Below, in pieces: positions 6,985-7,484 of a stretch of DNA of 7,484 nucleotides. A model generated the notes under the pieces. The model had not been told where the DNA came from, did no database searches, and saw only the letters and a program-made list of their open reading frames with translations. The stretch covers positions 1 through 7,484 of the forward strand of contig CAZXJV010000116.1 of the NCBI GenBank assembly GCA_964641135.1, in the 5' to 3' direction. The translations under genes were made by a program, and so were the position numbers. Within the stretch, counting starts at the first letter, position 1; every line of letters begins with the position of its first letter. Source of the stretch: Teretinema sp964641135 (lineage in GTDB: Bacteria; Spirochaetota; Spirochaetia; Treponematales; Treponemataceae).

Positions 6985-7484
6985 ATGCGAAGAATTCAAT
7001 TAACTTTTTCTATCATATTTTTCTGTTTGCTGTTGCCGCCTGTATTATTTTTTGACCATATAACAGTCGTTTCCGAGTCAGAAAAAAGAACACTTGCTCC
7101 TTTCCCTCATTTAACGACAGTTGATGGAATAAACTTTAATTTCTTTAACCAGATTGATTCATATATTTCTGATAGATTTGGATTTCGTTCACAAGTAGTA
7201 TCCCTTTCAACCTTCATCACCGCTGATTTGTTTCGGAAAATTACAACGAACAGCGGAATACGCGGAAAAAACAGATGGTTATTCTTTACAGACTATGGCA
7301 GAAACCTGAATGATTTTTTAAAGACGAATCACTTCTCACCCGAAACAACACAAGAGCTGATTCAGTTTTTACTTGATTATAAGGAGTTCTGTACATCACA
7401 TAATATAGTATTTATTACGAAAATTGTTCCTAACAGGCTGCTGACAAACTCTCAAAACCTTTTCATTTCACCGACTTTCGGATA
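6985..7484 (+). CDS. AlgJ/AlgX/DHHW-type SGNH acyltransferase, 3' end missing
   Basis: The open frame runs from ATG at 6985 to the window end, giving 166 residues of a longer protein. AGGAG at 6972-6976, 8 bases before the ATG, supports the start. One membrane segment or uncleaved signal anchor spans about residues 4-24. Then come SESEKR (30-35) with LAPFP (37-41), YISDRFGFR (60-68), GKNRWLFF (94-101) and IVPNR (147-151). This sequence of motifs is the N-terminal layout of the AlgJ/AlgX/DHHW proteins, which act outside the cytoplasm and attach acetyl groups delivered by an AlgI-type MBOAT. The catalytic Asp-x-His of this family would normally lie at about this point or a little beyond; it is not in the visible part, nor is the serine block. 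The position directly after the second MBOAT matches the usual algI-algJ gene order. Name and acceptor remain open. Confidence 0.83.
   Translation, partial: MRRIQLTFSIIFFCLLLPPVLFFDHITVVSESEKRTLAPFPHLTTVDGINFNFFNQIDSYISDRFGFRSQVVSLSTFITADLFRKITTNSGIRGKNRWLFFTDYGRNLNDFLKTNHFSPETTQELIQFLLDYKEFCTSHNIVFITKIVPNRLLTNSQNLFISPTFG

Noticed and set aside
1..7484. Mobile elements, CRISPR arrays, RNA genes or long repeats
   Set aside because: No transposase or integrase, no regularly spaced repeats and no RNA-like folds were seen. The window is almost fully coding on one strand.

Overview
This window holds a single plus-strand gene cluster, tightly packed, that looks like part of a surface-polysaccharide locus. 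Nothing on the minus strand is supported. The order is: glycosyltransferase of the GT4 type (5' end outside the window), GT2 glycosyltransferase, a first MBOAT membrane O-acyltransferase, two tandem related SGNH-type membrane-anchored proteins, a second MBOAT, and the beginning of an AlgJ/AlgX/DHHW-type protein cut by the window end. Gaps between genes are -4, 17, 7, 46, 23 and 15 bases, so the whole window is probably one transcript. Its promoter and terminator must lie outside.

Region by region: bases 2-2007 encode two glycosyltransferases coupled by an ATGA overlap, which would add sugars to a growing glycan on the cytoplasmic side. Bases 2025-7484 encode what looks like a double acyl-transfer module. 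Each MBOAT carries the conserved FWRRWHISLS and GLWHGA signatures of the AlgI branch, with the two histidines 40 residues apart. Such proteins pass an acyl group, usually acetyl, across the membrane. The SGNH-type proteins have one N-terminal membrane segment followed by an extracytoplasmic domain with GSSH (nucleophile block) and DNNH (Asp-His block), the order found in DltD and GDSL-type enzymes. The last gene begins with the SExEKR / DRFGFR / GKxxWLF layout of AlgJ/AlgX/DHHW proteins. The simplest model is O-acetylation (or other O-acylation) of the glycan built by the neighbouring transferases, with two membrane channels and three candidate periplasmic or extracellular transferases.

The organism is uncertain. 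GC content looks to be in the low 40s per cent by eye. Three consecutive genes use GTG starts with purine-rich Shine-Dalgarno sites. The combination of an 'AGPIVRY' MBOAT with an 'SExEKRxLAPFP' partner is common in spirochaetes and Firmicutes as I recall them. I lean weakly to a spirochaete such as a Treponema relative, but the window has no marker gene to settle it. No RNA genes, mobile elements, CRISPR arrays or long repeats were seen, and no gene-free stretch exceeds 46 bases.
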